Of a stretch of DNA of 64,000 nt, positions 1 through 10,561 are shown piece after piece; position 1 is the first letter of the stretch, and each line of letters opens with the position of its first letter. The stretch is from positions 41,235 through 105,234 of the forward strand of contig NZ_BBBX01000005.1 in NCBI RefSeq assembly GCF_001311785.1, in the 5' to 3' direction. The notes beneath the pieces were generated by a model. The model searched no databases. It was not told where the DNA came from and saw nothing but the letters and a program-made list of their open reading frames with translations. The position numbers and the translations under genes were made by a program. This stretch comes from Lacticaseibacillus saniviri JCM 17471 = DSM 24301. Its GTDB lineage: Bacteria; Bacillota; Bacilli; Lactobacillales; Lactobacillaceae.

Positions 1-356
1 ATCGAGTTCGTTGACCATCTTGGATTCGATCTCGTGAGCATTATTTTTCGATCGTGCAAACAGCGAGCCACGACCGATATGTTCGAGTCCGCGTCTGATT
101 TCTGGCTGGAAAATAATCACCATCACTGGTACGATCCAAGTAATGACTTGATCGACAAGATAGGACACAGTGCGCAGTTGCATGTACCAAGCCACAATCT
201 TGATGGCAGCAATGACGAAGACACCCTTCAGTAATTGAACGGCCTTAGTACCGCGAACCAGCATGATCAGGCGGTAAACCACGTACCAAACGAGCAAAAT
301 ATCGATGGCATTGATCACCGTTGACCATGTAAATAATTCGTCAAAAAGGTGTTCAT
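1..356 (-). CDS. cdaA: Diadenylate cyclase CdaA, 5' part (cut by window edge)
   Basis: N-terminal part of the membrane diadenylate cyclase that makes cyclic di-AMP from two ATP. Visible are three hydrophobic segments and the family signature around FQPEIRRGLEHIGRG, which leads into the DAC catalytic domain; that domain lies outside the window. The ATG at 356-354 follows the SD AGGGAGGG. From this ATG the frame stops early; one extra T in the coding-strand T run (A run 343-347 on +) gives a continuous protein starting MNTFFDELFTW, as in the family. The gene is probably followed by its usual partner outside the window. Identity is clear; only the start frame is repaired. Confidence 0.88.
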
Positions 357-386
357 GTATCGCCCTCCCTTTATAATTTCTAAATT

Positions 387-395
387 AGTATACCA
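387..395 (-). promoter_or_regulatory. Extended -10 promoter element for cdaA
   Basis: The minus strand reads TGGTATACT, an extended -10 (TG-N-TATACT), about 30 bases upstream of the cdaA start. No good -35 box is seen, which is usual for extended -10 promoters. It lies in the gap between divergent genes. Confidence 0.4.
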
Positions 396-427
396 CGAAT
401 CACCGTTGCGTTCGGTGGTTCAATCAA

Positions 428-1090
428 ATGATTGTGAGGTTAACACATGTTTCTTTCAACAAATGGTGGTTGCGCATCGCTTTTTGGGTTGCACTCATCT
501 ATTTAACACTCTTCGAACACGGTTATTATGACTTTCTCAGCCTGAACCTACTACTCGCCTATATTCCCGTCGAAATAGGCTTCTGGCTGACACCTAAGCG
601 GCACGCGCTTTTATTTTATCCCCTGCTAGTCGTGTGGTTGTTATTCCTACCCAATGCGCCTTACCTGCTGACGGATCTGGTTCACCTCACCTTACTCGAT
701 GCTTATTCACCGGTCACCAATCTGCTGATCAATTCGCCCAAGGTCTGGTACAAGTTCACGGAACTAATTATCACCGTTGGCTTAGGCACAGTCGGCGGCT
801 TGCTCAGCATTCAAGCCGTCGTCAAAAGTCTGTCACAACGCTGGCATCGCGATTGGCTGCGCTACTGGTTGGTGCCCGGTGTATCACTGCTCAGTGCGGT
901 CGGCATCTATATCGGCCGTTTCCTGCGTATCCACACCGTGTATCTCTTGATGCCCAACTGGATTGTGCCACGCATTCTGACAATGTGGTCATCGCGGATG
1001 TTATTCTTCACCGGGCTTCTCTTCTTGGTTCAGATGGCCGCTTACGGGTTGATGGTGTTGATGCAACGGCCGCGCTCACTCGATGCCTAA
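428..1090 (+). CDS. DUF1361 family membrane protein
   Basis: Membrane protein of 220 residues with about five to six hydrophobic helices and the DUF1361 hallmark region WLLFLPNAPYLLTDLVHL near residues 70-87. Family function is unknown. The ATG at 428 has no SD. A second ATG at 447 follows GAGG at good distance but is in another frame; one extra A in the AAA run near 460-462 would join it to this protein, so the true start may be 447. The 3' end overlaps the SD of the next gene, so the two are probably co-transcribed. Divergent from cdaA. Confidence 0.75.
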   Translation: MIVRLTHVSFNKWWLRIAFWVALIYLTLFEHGYYDFLSLNLLLAYIPVEIGFWLTPKRHALLFYPLLVVWLLFLPNAPYLLTDLVHLTLLDAYSPVTNLLINSPKVWYKFTELIITVGLGTVGGLLSIQAVVKSLSQRWHRDWLRYWLVPGVSLLSAVGIYIGRFLRIHTVYLLMPNWIVPRILTMWSSRMLFFTGLLFLVQMAAYGLMVLMQRPRSLDA

Positions 1091-1102
1091 AGGAGGCCTG
1101 TC

Positions 1103-1591
1103 ATGATCACTCACCGTCGCTTCAAAAACACGGATGCACCAGAAGTGGCCGCACTGGTCAGGACGACCATGCTCACGACCAATCGGCACGATTACAGTCG
1201 AGCTTACCTGGAAAACGACCTCAAAACGCTCACAGCAAACGACTTTATTCAGCGCGCGCTACAGTTTCACTGCTACGTCTTTCTGGATTCAGTGACCAAC
1301 CACATTATCGCGGTCGGTGCGATTGGGCCTTACTGGGGCAAAACGGATGAGAGCAGTCTGTTCAACATCTTTGTCCATCCGAGCTATCAGGGCCAAGGCA
1401 TCGGCCGCCAGCTCATCAGTGTGTTGGAACAGGACGACTATTTCACGCGGGCACACCGCATCGAAATCCCCGCCTCCATCACGGCGCTGCCCTTCTATCA
1501 GAAAATGGGCTACACCTTTAAGGATGGCATTGAGACACCGGATGAGGAACGGCTCTATCGCCTCGAAAAATTCAATCACGCATCAAACTAA
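1103..1591 (+). CDS. GNAT family N-acetyltransferase
   Basis: A 162-residue GNAT fold protein. The acetyl-CoA pyrophosphate loop is visible as Q-G-Q-G-I-G-R near residue 98, preceded by the beta strand NIFVHPSY. Substrate unknown. The ATG has a strong SD (AAAGGAGG) 6-7 bases upstream that overlaps the stop of the DUF1361 gene, so both form a two-gene unit ending at the terminator at 1593. Intact. Confidence 0.85.
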   Translation: MITHRRFKNTDAPEVAALVRTTMLTTNRHDYSRAYLENDLKTLTANDFIQRALQFHCYVFLDSVTNHIIAVGAIGPYWGKTDESSLFNIFVHPSYQGQGIGRQLISVLEQDDYFTRAHRIEIPASITALPFYQKMGYTFKDGIETPDEERLYRLEKFNHASN

Positions 1592-1592
1592 A

Positions 1593-1637
1593 AAGAGACT
1601 GAGCAGACATCAACTGATGTTGCTTAGTCTCTCTTTT
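1593..1637. terminator. Bidirectional intrinsic terminator
   Basis: Long hairpin with arms AGAGACTGAGCA and TGCTTAGTCTCT (one G-T pair), flanked by A and T runs on both sides. It ends the GNAT unit on + and the small membrane gene on minus. Confidence 0.85.
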
Positions 1638-1951
1638 AGTTGTGTTTTTGCTGCTTATACCAGTAAAGCCACGCCACAACACCGAGTCCGATCAAACTAA
1701 TCACGATCACAAGCCAAACGCCAAGCTCATTGTGCCAAGCGAGCATTGCCAACACAAAGACCGCAAAAAGTACGCGCGTGTAGGCATTGAAATCATGTTC
1801 AACTGAAATGGCATCGGTGTACAGTATACCAGCAGAAAGGGCGATAATGATCAATGATCGCCACACCATATTCACGGCGCTACCGACCATCATGAGGATC
1901 AAAATGCTGGGAAAAAAACACCAATAACCAGTACCAGGTCTTCGGTTGCAT
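1636..1951 (-). CDS. Small hydrophobic membrane protein, unknown
   Basis: About 104 residues with three hydrophobic stretches and a basic C-terminus (WYKQQKHN). I do not recognise a family. The ATG at 1951-1949 has SD GGGAG nine bases upstream; its frame stops after 25 codons, and removing one T from a run of seven (A run 1912-1918 on +) joins MQPKTWYWLLVFFPSILIL to the downstream frame. Shares a terminator with the convergent GNAT gene. Confidence 0.6.
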
Positions 1952-2030
1952 GCGACTCATCTCCCAATAGTTTTGCCTGTAGTGTACAGCCAAATACTGA
2001 GTCGCACCACAAAATCGCTCAAACACAAAA

Positions 2031-2068
2031 AGCGTTGCGACATCATCTGTTGATTTTGCCGCAACGCT
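2031..2068 (-). terminator. Terminator of the pot operon
   Basis: Perfect stem AGCGTTGCG/CGCAACGCT with a T-rich tail on the minus strand (TTTTGTGTTT), seven bases past the potD stop. Confidence 0.85.
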
Positions 2069-2074
2069 AATTAA

Positions 2075-3147
2075 TCATTTGCGATACATCTTGAATTCCA
2101 AGAATAAATCATTGTACAGCCCCACTGTTTTGGGACTCAAATCTTCATAGGTCTGCAGATGAGACATGGTTTGGGCATCGGGATAGAATTGCCGATCATT
2201 GCGCACCGCCTTTGGCAACAATGCCTTGGCCTTGTTATTCGGTGTCGCATAGCCGACATACTCCGCGTTTGGGCCGCATTCTTTGGCTGACTCATGAAGT
2301 TCAAGAACGCGTAAATCGCCTTGTAATGCTTGGCTGTCTTTGGAATCACCAGGCTATCAAACCACAGATTACTGCCTTCACTCGGCACCACATAGTGCAG
2401 ATGCGAGTTGCCAGCCAACATTTCAGACGCTTCCCCCGACCAATCGACGGCCAGCGGTGCCTCATTTTCAATCATATACATCTTGATTTCATCCGCGACA
2501 ATCGCTTTGACATTGGGTGCCAATTGATCCAGCTTACCCTTGGCCGCCTGAAGCGTGGGCGCATCCGTTGTATTCATCGACTTACCCAGTGAAACCAGTG
2601 AGAATCCTAAGATATCGCGGGCGGAATCAATCAACATGATTTGATCGCGATACTTGGTGTGCCACAGGTCATCCCAGTGTTTGACTTCACCCGGCTTGAT
2701 GAACTTGTCGTTGTACACAATCCCGAGCGTGCCCCAGAAATAAGGAATACTGTACTTATTACCAGGATCGAAAGGTTGGTTCATGTACCGCGCACCATAA
2801 TTGTTCAAACCGGTCAGCTTACTGTGATCGAGCGGCACCAGCAAGTTTGCTTTGCGCATCTTTTCAATCATGTATTCAGATGGCACGGTCAAATCATAAC
2901 TGGTGCCACCCTGTTGAATCTTGGTAAACATGGCTTCATTGGAATCAAACGTCTCCAAATTGACGTGATACCCACTCTGCTTTTCAAATTTTTTCACCAA
3001 GGAAGGATCGATATAGTCCCCCCAGTTGGCGAGATTCAGCACCTTATCACCGGTTGCGCCCTGTGACTGCTGCAATTGCTGGCTCCAAATGGCAAGACCC
3101 AAGACAACAACCAAGATACCAACAGTTAAACTAATCAGTCGTTTCAT
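2075..3147 (-). CDS. potD: Spermidine/putrescine-binding protein PotD
   Basis: Extracellular binding protein of the polyamine ABC transporter, 357 residues after repair. It has an N-terminal signal/anchor (residues 1-22, no lipobox Cys), then the PotD/PotF signatures LNLANWGDYIDP, FDSNEAMFTKI and YDLTVPSEYMIEKM, and a mid-domain PYFWGTLGIVYND. The start overlaps the potC stop by 17 bases. The C-terminal frame breaks at the T run 2268-2270; one more A on the coding strand restores QNAEYVGYATPN and the normal end about 64 codons on. Last gene of potR-A-B-C-D. Confidence 0.93.
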
Positions 3148-3963
3148 TGATCTGTGCCTCCTTTGCAGCCTTATGCTTTTGCTTTCTCGTCTGTGAATTG
3201 GTCTGAATGAAATAGTAACCGACCACGAGTAACAGCGCGAAGATGAACATCACACCGGACAAGGCGTTGATTTCAAGATCAATCCCCTGCCGCGCGCGGG
3301 CGTAAATTTCAACGGCCAACGTCTGAAACCCATTCCCGGTCACAAAGAAGGTCACCGCAAAATCATCCAGTGAATATGTGAAGGCCATGAAGAATCCGGC
3401 CAAGATGCCTGGCGTGATGAATGGCATAATGATGCGACTGATAATCTGAGCATTCGTTGATCCCAGATCCCGCGCCGCATCCAACATTGATTGCCCCATT
3501 TCCTTGAGTTTTGGCAAGACCATCAAGACGACAATTGGAATTGAGAACGCCACGTGACTCATCAAGACAGACCCAAATCCCAGCGGAATTTTGAGTGCGG
3601 TGTAAAAAATCAGGAAACTGGCCCCGATAATGACATCGGGACTTACCATCAAGATATTGTTCAAGGACAGGACCGTGTTGCGCACGACAGACCGGGACGT
3701 GGTATTGATAGCCAGTGCACCGAGTGTCCCTACAATCGTCGCAATCAGCGAGGACAGTAATGCCAGCAACAAGGTATCCAGCACGATTTGAATCATCCGT
3801 GCGTCCGAGAAGAGCGCCGCATAGTGCTTCCAGGTGAACCCTGAGTAATTACTCATCCGGTCTCCCGTTGAGAAGGAATAGACAATGAGATACAGAATCG
3901 GAACATAGAGCAAAATAAAGACAAAATCAGGTAGAGATTGCTCCACTTAAACTTAGTTTTCAT
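3131..3963 (-). CDS. potC: Polyamine ABC transporter permease PotC
   Basis: Inner-membrane permease, 277 residues, six helices, with the binding-protein-dependent EAA loop (AARDLGSTNAQIISRIIMPFI) that docks onto PotA. The proper ATG is 3963-3961, giving MKTKFKWSNLYLIL; the frame breaks in short T runs of the coding strand near 3917-3926 and one added T restores it. Its start lies inside the end of potB, and its end overlaps potD, so translation is likely coupled. Confidence 0.92.
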
Positions 3964-4776
3964 GGCGTTTCCTCCGTTGTTGCTGTTGGCGTTCGCCGGT
4001 AATGAACATGATGATGAACATCGCCACAATCAAGACCACGCCGATAGTGGAACCCATGCCCCAGTTCATCGTGGTTAAGAAATGTTCCTCAATCGCGGTC
4101 CCCAGTGTAATCACACGATTCCCACCAATCAGGCGGGTCAACATGAACAGACTGAGTGATGGAATGAAGACGGCCTGAACACCGGATTTCACCCCACTCA
4201 GCGTGAGCGGCCAGATGATTTTGGTGAAGGTCTGCCAACTCTTAGCACCCAAATCACGACTGGCATTGACCAAGCCTTCGTTCAACTCTTCGATACCGTT
4301 AAAAATAGGCAGAATCATGAACGGAATTTCGATATATGCCGCCACAAAGATGAAGCTAAAGTCTGTAAACAGAATCTGTTGTGGCGCGATGCCGAACATG
4401 CCTAAGAAGCTGTTGACACCCCCGTCACGGCTGAAGATTCCGATGAACGCATAAGCCTTTAACAACAAGTTAATCCACGTGGGCAAGATAATGAGGAGCA
4501 ACCACAATTGCTTATGTTTGGTGTAATGCAACAGATAAGCGGTGGGATACGCGATTAAGAGCGTGACTAATGTGATCAAAACGCGTACCACACTGAATTC
4601 ACTGTCATCAGTATGTATGTTCCCGACTGGAAGTAAGTTTGGTAGTTACTCAGTGTGAAGTTCCCATTGATATCAAAGAAGGATTGATACACGATCAAAA
4701 TCACTGGTGCAATCACGAAGAGTGCTAACCACAGGCCATAGGGAATGTAGTAGAAGATATTACTGGTTTTCTTCAC
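3953..4776 (-). CDS. potB: Polyamine ABC transporter permease PotB
   Basis: Second permease of the polyamine transporter, 274 residues. The N-terminal part (FYYIPYGLWLALFVIAPVIL) is followed by NSVWYAFLITLVTLLIAYPTAY once one T is added at the run 4578-4581; without it the frame stops. The EAA-type loop ASRDLGAKSWQTFTKIIWP is present. Start is GTG (4776-4774) behind SD AGGGGG. Pairs with PotC to form the membrane channel. Confidence 0.92.
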
Positions 4777-4787
4777 TTCTGCACCCC

Positions 4788-5875
4788 CTATTCGCCTTCA
4801 TAGCTTTCAAGCCGAGCATCAAAGTCCTCTTCGGATTCGTTCAGACGCATGACGTGAATATCTTCCGCATCGAAGGTTAGGCCCACGGTTTCGCCTTCCT
4901 TAGCAGGATTAGTCGCATGAATCAGCCATTCATTACCCAAGCGATCATAAGCCACGATTTCGTAGTAGTCCCCACGGAACAACTGGGTGTCGACCTCAAC
5001 TTCCACCTTACCGGCATCCACAGTGGTGATATCCAAGTCTTCCGGCCGCAAAACCACTTCAACGGGTTCATTGGGTTTCATCCCTGCATCGACACTCTCG
5101 AACTCCTTGCCGTTGAATTCCACCAGATAATCGGCGACCATGTGGCCGGACACGATATTGCTTTCACCGATGAAATCCGCGACAAAGTGATTAATCGGTT
5201 CATCGTAGATATCCACAGGTGTGCCGGATTGCTGCACCTCACCATCATTCATGACAAAGATTTCATCGGAGAGCGCTAAGGCTTCTTCCTGGTCATGGGT
5301 CACAAATAAGAAGGTGATGCCTAACCGTTGTTGCAATTCGCGCAATTCGTATTGCATATCACGCCGCAATTTGGCATCGAGCGCTGATAACGGTTCATCC
5401 AATAAGAGCACTTGTGGTTCTAACACAATCGCCCGCGCGATGGCGACACGTTGCTGTTGGCCCCCTGATAACTCAGAGATTTCACGATCACCGTAGCCGG
5501 ACAACCGCACCATTTTTAGGGCGGCATCCACACGATCGGTAATCTGTGACTTATCGGTTTTGCGAATCCGTAAGCCGTAAGCCACGTTGTCAAACACATT
5601 CATGTGTGGGAACAAGGCATAGTCTTGGAACACGGTGTTCACGTTGCGTTGATTGGCAGGCACATCATTAATCCGCTTGCCCTGGAACAAAATATCGCCT
5701 TCAGTGACATCGAGAAAGCCCGCAATAGCCCGCAAATGGTGGTCTTACCGCTCCCTGAAGGGCCCAATAAGGTATAAAACTTGCCCTGCTCGATTTCAAT
5801 ATTGATGTCTTTTAGTACCGTCGTTGAACCATAGGCTTTGCTGACGTGCTGCAGGTCTACAATCACTTCACTCAC
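4788..5875 (-). CDS. potA: Polyamine ABC transporter ATPase PotA
   Basis: ATP-binding subunit, 362 residues after repair. Walker [10 protein letters not shown] is at about residue 38, then the Q-loop, signature [14 protein letters not shown], Walker [12 protein letters not shown] and switch H ([10 protein letters not shown]); the C-terminal 120 residues form the TOBE/MOP regulatory domain. Frame break at 5734-5736 directly after the Walker A motif; one extra T on the coding strand restores GKTTILRAIAGF. GTG start with SD GGGGGAGAG. Located right after the regulator, 17 bases from its stop. Confidence 0.94.
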
Positions 5876-5892
5876 AGTATCACTCTCCCCCG

Positions 5893-6433
5893 TTATAGAT
5901 ACGATGCGGTCGCCACTAGAATACAGCGACTCACACCTTTTGCTAGATTTTGAATTTGATGGTTCTCGCTGGCATGAAAATAAATGGTTTCGCCAGCCTT
6001 GGCCCGATACACCTTTTCACCCAGCGTCAAGCCGATGATTCCGGCTGTGACGTAGATAAAGGTCTCGGCCGGTGATGGCTCAAACGTCTTGAAGGTACCG
6101 TGTGGATCCAGGCTGATGGCCACTGGCTCCATCTCATTCTCATTACTCTCTGGCACCAACCAGCGAATCGTGTAGCCCTTTGTTTCGTCGTGATACTCGG
6201 TCTGTTCATCGACAGGATAGACCAGCTGAATCGGTTTTTCTTCTTGGAAGAAGTCACTCGGTGTTTGGCCGAGAACCGCCAAGATATCAAAGAACGTTTC
6301 CATCGATGGCGAGCTCTGGTTGTGCTCGAGCTGGGAGATATAGCCCTTACTCAGATCGGTGCGCTCCCCCAGCTCTTCTTGTGTCAAATTCTTTTGGATC
6401 CGCAGATTGCGGATCTTTTTGCCCAATGTCCAT
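5893..6433 (-). CDS. XRE-cupin transcriptional regulator of the pot operon
   Basis: About 179 residues: an N-terminal helix-turn-helix ([20 protein letters not shown]...SKGYISQLE) and a C-terminal cupin sensor domain ([18 protein letters not shown]...[14 protein letters not shown]). This family commonly controls polyamine uptake and metabolism genes, which fits its place as first gene of the pot operon. The best start is ATG at 6433-6431 behind SD GGAGG; removing one A from a run of five (T run 6416-6420 on +) gives the standard MDIGQKIRNLR start. Likely autoregulated through the inverted repeat at 6449. Confidence 0.85.
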
Positions 6434-6448
6434 TCGCCACCTCCAAAA

Positions 6449-6465
6449 GTTTCGTTAAACTAAAC
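6449..6465. promoter_or_regulatory. Putative operator of the XRE-cupin regulator
   Basis: Inverted repeat GTTT-N9-AAAC (GTTTCGTTAAACTAAAC) between the predicted transcription start and the regulator SD; AAAC/GTTT half-sites recur nearby. Position in the 5' leader suits autorepression. Inference from placement only. Confidence 0.35.
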
Positions 6466-6488
6466 AAAAAGTTTAAAGCACGAACTCA

Positions 6489-6516
6489 ATTATAACGGGT
6501 ATGACGTATTTTTCAA
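6489..6516 (-). promoter_or_regulatory. Promoter of the regulator-potABCD operon
   Basis: Minus strand TTGAAA, 16-base spacer, TATAAT: a near-consensus SigA promoter about 55 bases upstream of the regulator start. Confidence 0.75.
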
Positions 6517-6530
6517 GCATCTGAAACAAA

Positions 6531-6576
6531 AATAGAGATGGCGTCAAACCCCGCGGGGCCTGGCGCCATCTCTATT
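6531..6576 (-). terminator. Terminator of the antiporter gene
   Basis: Stem AATAGAGATGGCG / CGCCATCTCTATT with an inner GC-rich hairpin (CCCCGCGGGG) and a T-rich tail on the minus strand. About 50 bases past the antiporter stop. Confidence 0.8.
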
Positions 6577-6625
6577 CTCTTAACTCGATATATAGCTGGT
6601 AATGGTCGCGTGATCCGAACCATCA

Positions 6626-8724
6626 TTAGCCTTCCGTTAACTCAGCCGCGTTTTCTGTAAAATTGACGCCCTGATTCAACTTCTGCGCCATCCGTGGCGT
6701 CAGATAACCCTGTTCGGCGAGATCATGAATCGCGGTTCGTTCAGCCGCAAACGCGATGGCACGAAGGCGTTGCACCTCACGTTCGTACTGCTGTGACTTG
6801 TGCTGGCTGAGATCCTTCACGCTGGCAATACGATTGCGATACTGCACAATCAGTGAGTAAATCACCTGGCGATTGTATTGATGCGCCCGGTTTTCCGGTT
6901 TCTTCAAGAAGGCGGAAATCGCCTTCAGCCCACTTTTTGCCAATTCTTTCTCGACAAACAAGCGATCTTGGTAGCGCGATTGGGTGCGGCCCTTGAACAG
7001 CTCAGTCGCTAAATGCCGCGTCTGCAGCTGCAAGCGATTGGCCATCAAGTGTAGTGTTGGCTGACCGTAATGATCCTCCAAGATATTGAGTTCCTTGAGT
7101 CGGCGTTCGAGCGCTCGCAACGTTCTTGTAACGGACCGCATCGATTTGGCCGTCCTTCTTTAAACCGTCCAATGCAATCAACTCACCCCGAATCCCGACA
7201 CGCCGCAGCACCAGTTCATCTTGAATCAATGGGGGAATCGTATCGGAGGTATCCCGATCCAGTTCAATACGGCGAATCAACGCCTGATATTCTCCCATCA
7301 AATCGAGGACGGGTTTTTGATTCGTCTCGCGGCGCTCAGATTCTAGCCGTCTCACCGCCGTTTGATAGACAAAATTTTGGCTTGATCTTCCGTCAATAAG
7401 CGCACATCGGCTTGGTCATCGTCCGTGTCCTCATCATTCAATGCGGACTGTTCGATGGCTGAACCCCGTAACTGCAGTGGTGACCAAATCTTAGTGATGA
7501 GTGGTAATGACACTACCGCAACCACCAGACTCAATACCACCACAATCGCCGCGATAAATAGCATCAAATCACGTTCAGGAAACGCGTCACCGCTATCCAG
7601 TAACGCTGGGACCGCGAGTACCCCGACCAAAGTGATGGCCCCACGAACACCGGAAATACCGGTTAACAGCGCCGTTCGGATTGCCGGTCGCTTCTGCGTA
7701 TTCTTGCGCATCCACTGCCACCACATGTAAGCATATCCCCATGCCACGCGTAATGTCAGCACGACGATATAGACCGCCAAGGCGTACCCAAAGGCCTGCC
7801 AAGTATTGACGGCCTGGGTGCGAATAATGGCCCCCGTCGCCAGTGGTAGCTCGATTCCAAGAATCAGGAAGATAATCCCGTTCAGCACATAGACCACGAT
7901 ATCCCACGTCCGCTCGGTCACAATCCGCAATTCGGGCAGCGCCGCAATGTAGCGATTGCGCTGTGAATTGTTCAGCAACCCAGCGACAACAACGGCGATA
8001 ACGCCAGATGCGTTCAAGCTTCATCGACAAGCAAATAAATCAGAAACGGCGTCATAATCTGCAAAATTGTGTGCAGAATAACATCGTTAATCCCTTGCTG
8101 CAGCAGCCATTGACGGGCAAAGTTGATGGCAATCATCAACACAGCCCCTGCTATGGCCCCGACAATCGCAATATAAAAGAAATCACCGATCGCATCGCCC
8201 AGTGCAAACGCACCGGTCACTGTGGCCGCAATCCCGTATTTAAACCCAATCAGACCACTGGCATCATTAATCAGGCTTTCGCCACTGACCAGATGAAGGA
8301 CTTCATCTGGCAAGTGCACACGCTTGGCCAGTGACTGCACCGCGATGGGATCAGTGGGCGCGATAATCGCCGCCAGCGCAAAACCCGCGGACAGTGGCAT
8401 TGCTGGGACAAGCCAATGCATGAATAACCCACCGATGAGAATTGTCGCAAACACTAAGAAAATCGCATTCCCGATGATCGGCCCGCGCAGTTTCCACAAC
8501 TCTCGCTTTGGAAAGTGGCGGCCGTCATTGAACAGCAATGGCGCGATGAACAGCAACATAAACCAATCTGTTGCTAAATTGATTTGGAGGTGGAAAATCA
8601 AAGCCACCCCGACCCCTAAAGCGGTCTGAATCAGCGATACTGGGATGGAAACAATGTAGTGGCTCAAAACGTTGGAGACGATTACCAGACTCACTAAAAA
8701 CAGAATCGCTTCAACTAAATGCAT
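6626..8724 (-). CDS. Na+/H+ antiporter (CPA1/NhaP family)
   Basis: Large monovalent cation/proton antiporter, 699 residues once three frame breaks are repaired (near 8016, 7372-7375 and 7123-7126). The first 400 or so residues hold about 12 membrane helices with family features such as LLFNDGRHFPKREL, ALAAIIAPTDPIAV and ISGVRGAITLVG (the transport aspartate is in the PTDP stretch). The last 250 residues are a cytosolic, charged, helical tail. It starts 11 bases after the murB stop and could be read together with murB. Exports Na+ and helps pH control; exact ion is inferred from family. Confidence 0.85.
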
Positions 8725-8735
8725 CCTATCCCTCC

Positions 8736-9635
8736 CTACTTAGGTTCTTCACCAATGATGCGCACTTCGGGTTCGAGTTGCACATCAAATTTTTCTAAAA
8801 CTGTCTTTTGGACCAAATGAATCATATCCATATAATCGGTCGCCGTGGCGTGATTGATATTCACGATAAAGCCCGCGTGTTTCTCAGAAATCTGAGCACC
8901 ACCGATAATGTGGCCTTGTAAGCCGGCTTTTTGAATCAATGGCCCAACAAAATGGCCAACGGGACGCTTAAAGACAGACCCACAGGATGGATATTCCAGT
9001 GGTTGCTTGGCCGCGCGCAAAGCATTGAGTTCGTCCATCTCACTCCGAATCTCAGGTTTGTCGCCCGGCTTGAGCTTAAAGGTGGCCGCGACCACAACAT
9101 CGCCGGTATCTTGCACCAGGCTGTGGCGATAACTGAATTGCATCTCTGCTTGTTGATAAGTCTTCAGCGTGCCATCAGGTGTGATGACATCGACACGCTC
9201 GATCACGGGTGCGACTTCGCCACCGTAAGCGCCCGCATTCATGAAGACGGCCCCACCAATGCTGCCGGGAATACCAGCCGCAAATTCGAGGCCGGTCAAT
9301 CCTGCCTGATAAGCCACTTCGGTCGTGTCAATCAAGCGCGCCCCTGCTTGTGCTGTGACTCGCTCACCATCAGTCGTGATGGTTTTCATGGCTGTTAAAA
9401 TAATGGTTAACCCGCGGATGCCACCATCCTTCACAATCAGGTTGCTGGCATTGCCGATAATGGTCACAGGCAATTGGTTTGTTTTCGCGTATTGTAGTAA
9501 TTGGGTTACCTGCGCTAGGGTTTCTGGAAAAGCCAATAAATCTGCTGGGCCACCGGTTTTGGTAAAGGTATAATAACTGAGTGGTTCATCCTTCTTTAGA
9601 ACAATATCTTTTAATTCAGGCACGACAGCAGCCAC
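8736..9635 (-). CDS. murB: UDP-N-acetylenolpyruvoylglucosamine reductase MurB
   Basis: Second enzyme of UDP-MurNAc synthesis; FAD-dependent and cytosolic. Visible are the FAD-binding motifs [28 protein letters not shown] and [20 protein letters not shown], and the catalytic Ser in [12 protein letters not shown] choose the GTG at 9635-9633 (MAAVVPEL), because SD GAGAGAGG lies 10-12 bases upstream; upstream in-frame codons lack an SD. 299 residues, intact and normal in length. Divergent from exoA. Confidence 0.93.
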   Translation of the reverse strand: MAAVVPELKDIVLKKDEPLSYYTFTKTGGPADLLAFPETLAQVTQLLQYAKTNQLPVTIIGNASNLIVKDGGIRGLTIILTAMKTITTDGERVTAQAGARLIDTTEVAYQAGLTGLEFAAGIPGSIGGAVFMNAGAYGGEVAPVIERVDVITPDGTLKTYQQAEMQFSYRHSLVQDTGDVVVAATFKLKPGDKPEIRSEMDELNALRAAKQPLEYPSCGSVFKRPVGHFVGPLIQKAGLQGHIIGGAQISEKHAGFIVNINHATATDYMDMIHLVQKTVLEKFDVQLEPEVRIIGEEPK

Positions 9636-9736
9636 GTTTTCAAGTCCTCTCTCAATTGCATAATCTCTTACAAGTTTAGCATAAATCAATTCATGGTACA
9701 CTGCAGGAAGTGGTTTGAAGCCAATTCCGACCAAGT

Positions 9737-9765
9737 TTGTTCAAGTCACCGGCTTTAGGTAAAAT
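9737..9765 (+). promoter_or_regulatory. Promoter of exoA
   Basis: TTGTTC, 17-base spacer, TAAAAT, ending about 25 bases before the exoA start. Confidence 0.55.
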
Positions 9766-9790
9766 AGATAACGAGGAGCGTGAATGCATA

Positions 9791-10561
9791 ATGAAATTTA
9801 TTTCGTGGAATGTTAATGGCCTGCGAGCCGTTCTCAAAAAAGACTTTCTCGATACGTTTAACACACTGGATGCAGACTGGTTCTGCCTGCAAGAAACCAA
9901 GATGCAAGCGGGTCAGGTCGAACTCGACCTACCCGGCTACTATCAATATTTTAATTACGCCGAACGCAAGGGTTATTCAGGTACTGCCATTTTCACCAAG
10001 CATGAACCCATGGCGGTCACTTACGGTATCGGTCAAGAAGAGCACGACAAAGAAGGCCGTGTCATCACGCTAGAATATCCCAACTTTTACATGATGACGG
10101 TCTACACCCCCAATTCCGGCAGTGAGCTCAAGCGACTCGACTATCGCCAATCCTGGGATGCCGCTTTTCTTGACTACACCAAGCAATTAGCTGCCAAAAA
10201 GCCTTTGATCTATTGTGGTGATTTGAACGTCGCGCACGAAGAAATCGATCTCAAGAATTTCAAAACAAACCATCACAACGCTGGCTTTACGGACGAAGAA
10301 CGGCAAGACTTCACCAAGCAATTGAACGCCGGCTTTGTCGATACCTTCCGTCACTTCTACCCTGATCAGGCCGGTATTTACTCATGGTGGAGTTATCGCT
10401 TCTCCGCTCGCAAGAACAATGCCGGTTGGCGCATTGACTATTTTGTCACCAGTGATGCGATGAATCCGCAGTTGGTGGATGCCAAGATTCATAACGAAAT
10501 TATGGGGAGCGATCATTGTCCCGTTGAACTCACGACCACCGACCTTTTGGAGGCGAACTAA
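9791..10561 (+). CDS. exoA: Exodeoxyribonuclease III (ExoA/Xth)
   Basis: AP endonuclease and 3'-exonuclease of base excision repair, 256 residues. Motifs: MKFISWNVNGLRA, LQETKMQ (metal-binding Glu), YTPNSG, CGDLNVAHEEIDL, WWSYR and the catalytic GSDHCPVEL at the end. The ATG at 9791 is preferred to any upstream codon because it fits the family start. Stop and the next ATG overlap by one base (TAATG), so it is coupled to the exonuclease gene after it. Confidence 0.95.
   Translation: MKFISWNVNGLRAVLKKDFLDTFNTLDADWFCLQETKMQAGQVELDLPGYYQYFNYAERKGYSGTAIFTKHEPMAVTYGIGQEEHDKEGRVITLEYPNFYMMTVYTPNSGSELKRLDYRQSWDAAFLDYTKQLAAKKPLIYCGDLNVAHEEIDLKNFKTNHHNAGFTDEERQDFTKQLNAGFVDTFRHFYPDQAGIYSWWSYRFSARKNNAGWRIDYFVTSDAMNPQLVDAKIHNEIMGSDHCPVELTTTDLLEAN

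Noticed and set aside
634..1350. 238-codon open frame on + overlapping the DUF1361 and GNAT genes
   Set aside because: Shadow of two well-supported genes in another frame; its product has no recognisable pattern.
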